Assembly: GCA_015178975.1 (NCBI GenBank)
Contig: WHVD01000059.1
Coordinates: 124,001 to 188,000 of the forward strand
From: Hysterangium stoloniferum
Taxonomy: Eukaryota > Basidiomycota > Agaricomycetes > Hysterangiales > Hysterangiaceae
DNA length: 64,000 bases
Reading direction: 5' to 3'
Part shown: one piece after another, positions 60,657 to 64,000 of the stretch
Position numbering within the stretch: position 1 is the stretch's first letter
Layout: every line of letters begins with the position of its first letter
Notes under the pieces: model-generated
What the model was told of the DNA's origin: nothing
The model's input: the letters and a program-made list of their open reading frames with translations, nothing else
The model's database searches: none
Made by a program: the position numbers and the translations under genes

Positions 60657-62676
60657 CTTTGGCATTCCAATCATACCACAGTGGGGTTACACTCTTCAGG
60701 TATGTGACTTAACCATGCAATTCAAGACTCTAAGGATAGTGCTGAATGATTACAATTGCAAAAACAAGACCACCTTTGTACTATCGCTGCTTTGCATGAT
60801 GTCCCTATCAAATCTGACCCCTTCTACAGTTAATAATGATGAGTTGCAACAGTGTCATGAATTGAATATTCTTCAATAGAGTTGAATAATATTCTATTGA
60901 TTGAATTCAAAAGCCTCATTCGATGAAGTATATATTCACCCTGTCAATAAAGTAAGAGGCTATTACCAGTTGTGAGAGCTCATGGAAGTGTTGTTGAAGA
61001 AGTTACAACAAGTTAGATTTTGATTATTAATATGACACTAATTTTACAGATATTTCAACTGACTTCCCTCATTCCTTTTGTGGCCCTTTTATGCTTTTCA
61101 TCGTATCGCTATGACTATATTACAATGTAATAATGAAATCATTTGTGATGTCAAAATGAGACATATTGAAATAAATTCAATGTTGTTGAATAATGTTCGA
61201 GTTTGTCAAGTCAAATTCGATGAGTCGAAAGGTTGTCGAATATTACCTTTGAATCTTTGTGACAATGTTGTGACTTGTGACAATTGTGACAAATAGGCCT
61301 TATTGTCCATCCAACTCAATTCTGACTTACCATATGGTGATATCACATTGGTAGCTTTTACTGACACTCATAATTGATCCATTGATTTGTAATGATGAAC
61401 CACAGACCTTGAAAGAAGCTCTTCAATCAGGGGATGCATTGTGATGGAAGGCTAGATTTCAGGATGAACTTGACTCTCTTAAAGCTATAGGAGTCTATAA
61501 GCTTGTTCCCCAATCTGAAGTTCCAAATGGCTGTAAAGTCAGGAAAAGATGTCCTAGTTTTCAGATCAAATGGGATGAAGAGGCAAAAGCCTGGGAGGAG
61601 GCAAGACAGATACTGTAGAATGGCAAAATATGGGGACATACATTTTGAAGACCAGGATGGTATGTTAAGGAATGTACAAGAACAACAAACTGGTCCATTT
61701 CCACAGGCTGAGAAAGCAATAGATTCATTGTTTTGATTTTCTAATTTGTTTTCTTTGGCTGATATGGAACTTCAAATTCCTTCATGCAATTTCCCAAATC
61801 TTGTGATTCCACAGGGATAATCAGGTATGTGTGATACTAATTAAGATTCATGCATTGATTTACTTTCTTTTCCTGGTTCTGTGATAGGTCATGGGCAAGG
61901 CAGAATGCAAATTATAAGCATAGACCGAGGCCCAGTTATTGTAGTTTGTATTGGGGGTTCTCTCAATGTACCCTTGAACAGACATTCATCTTTGTATAGT
62001 ATCGATGATGGTAATGACATTACATCTTCATGAAATGTTACATCTTGTACCTTTTTGATTCACCTAGATCCAGAATACCAAATCAAATAGCCTCCAGAGT
62101 AAAATTAATATCCTACCATAAAGCCCATTTTGGAATGTAAGTCCCATTTTTGTTGTTTTTGCTTAGGAATTGCTACCCTAACAGGACTTCCAAATATACA
62201 CAAAATGCAACAAATTTGGTTTCTCTCCAATTATGCATTCAAGAGGCATTTGTCTGTCTTTCATGTGGGAAGGGCTTTGATTCTTAAGGTACACCATCAT
62301 TTTTTACCACAATGGACTATAGAAATTTAGGAAATTTTGATGTGTATAACATAGATCGCACCCATTTTTTGGAAGAACTAAATATCATATGCAAAGAACC
62401 AACAGCTATCTTTGAAGATAATCAAGGAATGATTGTGTTCACTTACAATCAACATGCTTTACATAAAATAAAGCATATGGGAGTCAAATATCATTTTATT
62501 TATCATTTTATTCATCATTTAATCAAAAACGGAACTATTCAACTCATATATCGCTGGACTAAGGAAATGATCCCAGATATATTGACCAAGCCACTTTCCC
62601 CATGCATTCATTCCTATCACACCCAACGTCTAGGGCTTAGTCCTTCAAAACTTGAGGAGTATTATTAAGAAAGGAG

Positions 62677-62900
62677 TGTTGAAGAACTAAGTGCAGGAAC
62701 AAAAATGAGACAATGTGTCTCGAAATGACACAATAAGCTCTGTTTGATTTAAATCTCCTTCTGAATGTACTATTATATATGTTGTGTATTCTGATAAGAA
62801 AAAGAAGAAGAAGGAATAATGGAGTGGTAGAGTGATTGAGCATTGTCAAGACATATATCATGTGCCTCCATCTTTTTTTTTTTTTGTTATATTTGTATCC
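62677..62900 (+). repeat. probable 3' LTR remnant of the decayed copia
   Basis: Begins TGTTGAAGAAC immediately after the RNase H stop and a purine tract (AAGAAAGGAG), exactly where a 3' LTR should start, and matches the relic at 38707. It contains the palindrome GAGACAATGTGTCTC and ends somewhere near a T13 run (about 62872-62885). The right end is not resolved. Confidence 0.5.
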
Positions 62901-63056
62901 CACTTCAAGCAACAATGGCTAACTGTGGCTAGGGGGTGGAAAGGCCCCCAGTGAAACTATGCTACGGTGGTAAGAAGTTCCAAGTGAGCTTCATGTCTAC
63001 GATGGATTTTAGAGGGCTCGAGTCAGGGTGGGGACAGTGAAAGCCAGCGTACAGAG

Positions 63057-64000
63057 TCAGATGTAGCTAGAAGGAGAAAAGAAAAAGAAGAGTACATCGG
63101 CCATGATGTTCAGGGACAATCTGTTGTGGAGGGATTGTGGGAGAGGTGTGGGACGAGCGGGGGAGTTGGTGTCGCAATGGAGCCAGGTGATCAAGGATGT
63201 TGGTGAGGCGTGCAGCAACACCCGCAAGAGCAAGCATCTCAGCATCAAAGACACAGGCTCTGTGGCCAAGGCCCCACTGACCTGAGGCAACCTCCATGCC
63301 AAGGTGTACTGCCGAGAAACCACATCCCGTCCGTTTATGGCCCTCGGATCGCTTTCTCGACCCATCTGTAAATATGACCAACTGGGTTGGATCTGATGAA
63401 ATGGCTCGAATGCGAGCCTTAATCTGGTTGATGAGCTTCCGTCAGTCTTCTTCAGCAGATTGCCTGGGTGGGAGGACTGAGCTTAATCGGGCACCCCATG
63501 AGTGTTCCCTCTCCCAGGGAGGCGGGACATACAGCAATAGCCTTTCCAACTTGGGACTTGTGAAGGTCACCAGACGGTGGATGACTGTTGAAGGTGGGCG
63601 TTTTCCTACATTCTTTTTTGACTGGCACACGGGTCGGGGTTGCAGTGACAAGAGGGGATCATGTTCATCCCAACCGGCAGGAAGTCGGGCGAGGACCTGC
63701 GATGCGGCTGGAAGGGCCTGGAACCTCGTGGCGGCATTTTGTGACAGGCACTTCAGGAGTAGGGGTATAGGAACTATAGCAGCCAAGTGATGCATTTCGG
63801 AAATTGGCGTCGTGCGGAAAGCTCCTAAGAGCCACCGTAACCCAACAGTTTGGGCATGCTCTAGAGGCTTCATGAGGCCTTTTTGGTGGACGCCTGTGTA
63901 CCAGATGGCAGAGCCAAAAGTAAGGATAGGAAGTACCACAGTAATATAAAGGAGGCGAGCACTGGAGACTGACAGGCCTCTAACACAGTTGGCAAGGATT
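63057..64000 (-). mobile_element. LINE reverse transcriptase C-terminus and RNase H, running off the window end
   Basis: The minus frame is open from 63999 and reads SSARLLYITVVLPILTFGSA, then IWYTGVHQKGLMKPLEHAQT and ALGWLLGAF-like thumb sequence (LRWLLGAFRTTPISEMHHLA), characteristic of fungal LINE polymerases, and continues to 63442. After a single in-frame TGA the same frame continues as RNase H: LVIFTDGSRKRSEGHKRTGC, with the first catalytic Asp, and VFDAEMLALAGVAARL. The expected TDN motif does not follow, because the frame is lost near 63200. The 5' part lies beyond the window. The element keeps many CpGs, unlike its left neighbours. Confidence 0.8.

Larger units (their letters stand above)
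57362..62676 (+). mobile_element. decayed Ty1/copia element carrying nested insertions
   Basis: Fragments in the right order match the intact copia element at 40977-46278: a gag fragment with zinc knuckle CSNCKHSYHEAEFC and GGGMPGKTINKSK (57362-57985); the spacer ending in EYDGWLIIEEELVTNIDW (58225-58300); an integrase end (about 58749-59060, LWEEFYL through YRCYD-like text); the RT start ICNDEPQTLKEALQSGDAL and QDELDSLKAIGVYKLVPQSE (61390-61560); and RNase H EDNQGMIVF, IKHMGVKYHF and LTKPLSP (62400-62620). Stops, frameshifts and lost segments are everywhere. It is interrupted by a tRNA-derived insert (about 57985-58150) and a gag-only LTR element (59222-60656). Confidence 0.8.

Overview
The window looks like nuclear DNA of a filamentous fungus, most likely a basidiomycete (Agaricomycotina). 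The reasons are dense multi-exon genes with uniformly short introns (46-75 nt, one of 188 nt), two intron-bearing nuclear tRNA genes, and fungal gene families: a Tel1/ATM kinase, a PAK-type kinase, a Kap123 karyopherin, a mitochondrial class-2 DHODH and a secreted GH12 glucanase. I cannot name the species. All reading frames below were spliced by hand; for every gene called intact the exon lengths sum to a multiple of three.

Left part (1-35.4 kb), mostly host genes. A 5'-truncated TEL1 (+, 10 exons) runs to 7352, convergent with a 6-exon PAK-family kinase (-, 7780-10371). An 8.5 kb gene-poor stretch follows, holding only tRNA-Pro(CGG). A 17-exon KAP123/importin-4 gene (-, 18836-23055) comes next. 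From 25.4 to 26.8 kb lie two broken pieces of a STE20-type kinase pointing tail to tail. After tRNA-Tyr(GTA) comes a tight cluster: DHODH (+), a convergent low-complexity/coiled-coil gene of unknown function (-), and a small PX-domain gene (-).

Middle (36-48.5 kb). This holds a LINE remnant, an LTR relic and small palindromic repeats, then an alpha/beta-hydrolase gene that is broken twice. Its 5' exon is split by a nearly pristine 5.3 kb Ty1/copia element (328-bp LTRs with one mismatch, 5-bp target duplication, intact 1517-aa gag-pol), and its 3' half lies inverted on the other strand. An apparently intact five-exon GH12 gene follows.

Right part (51.6-64 kb). This is old, nested transposon territory, strikingly poor in CpG. 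It contains three LTR-like repeats, a truncated Tc1/mariner transposase and a large foldback element (arms about 0.6 kb). A decayed copia element in the same region carries two insertions: a tRNA-derived insert and a gag-only LTR element with its own target duplication. A LINE reverse transcriptase/RNase H runs off the window end.

The host genes do not form a pathway; they are unrelated housekeeping genes (DNA-damage signalling, polarity signalling, nuclear import, pyrimidine synthesis, membrane sorting). I did not find a convincing new defence or biosynthetic system. The most unusual material is the set of rearranged genes and the nested non-autonomous elements.
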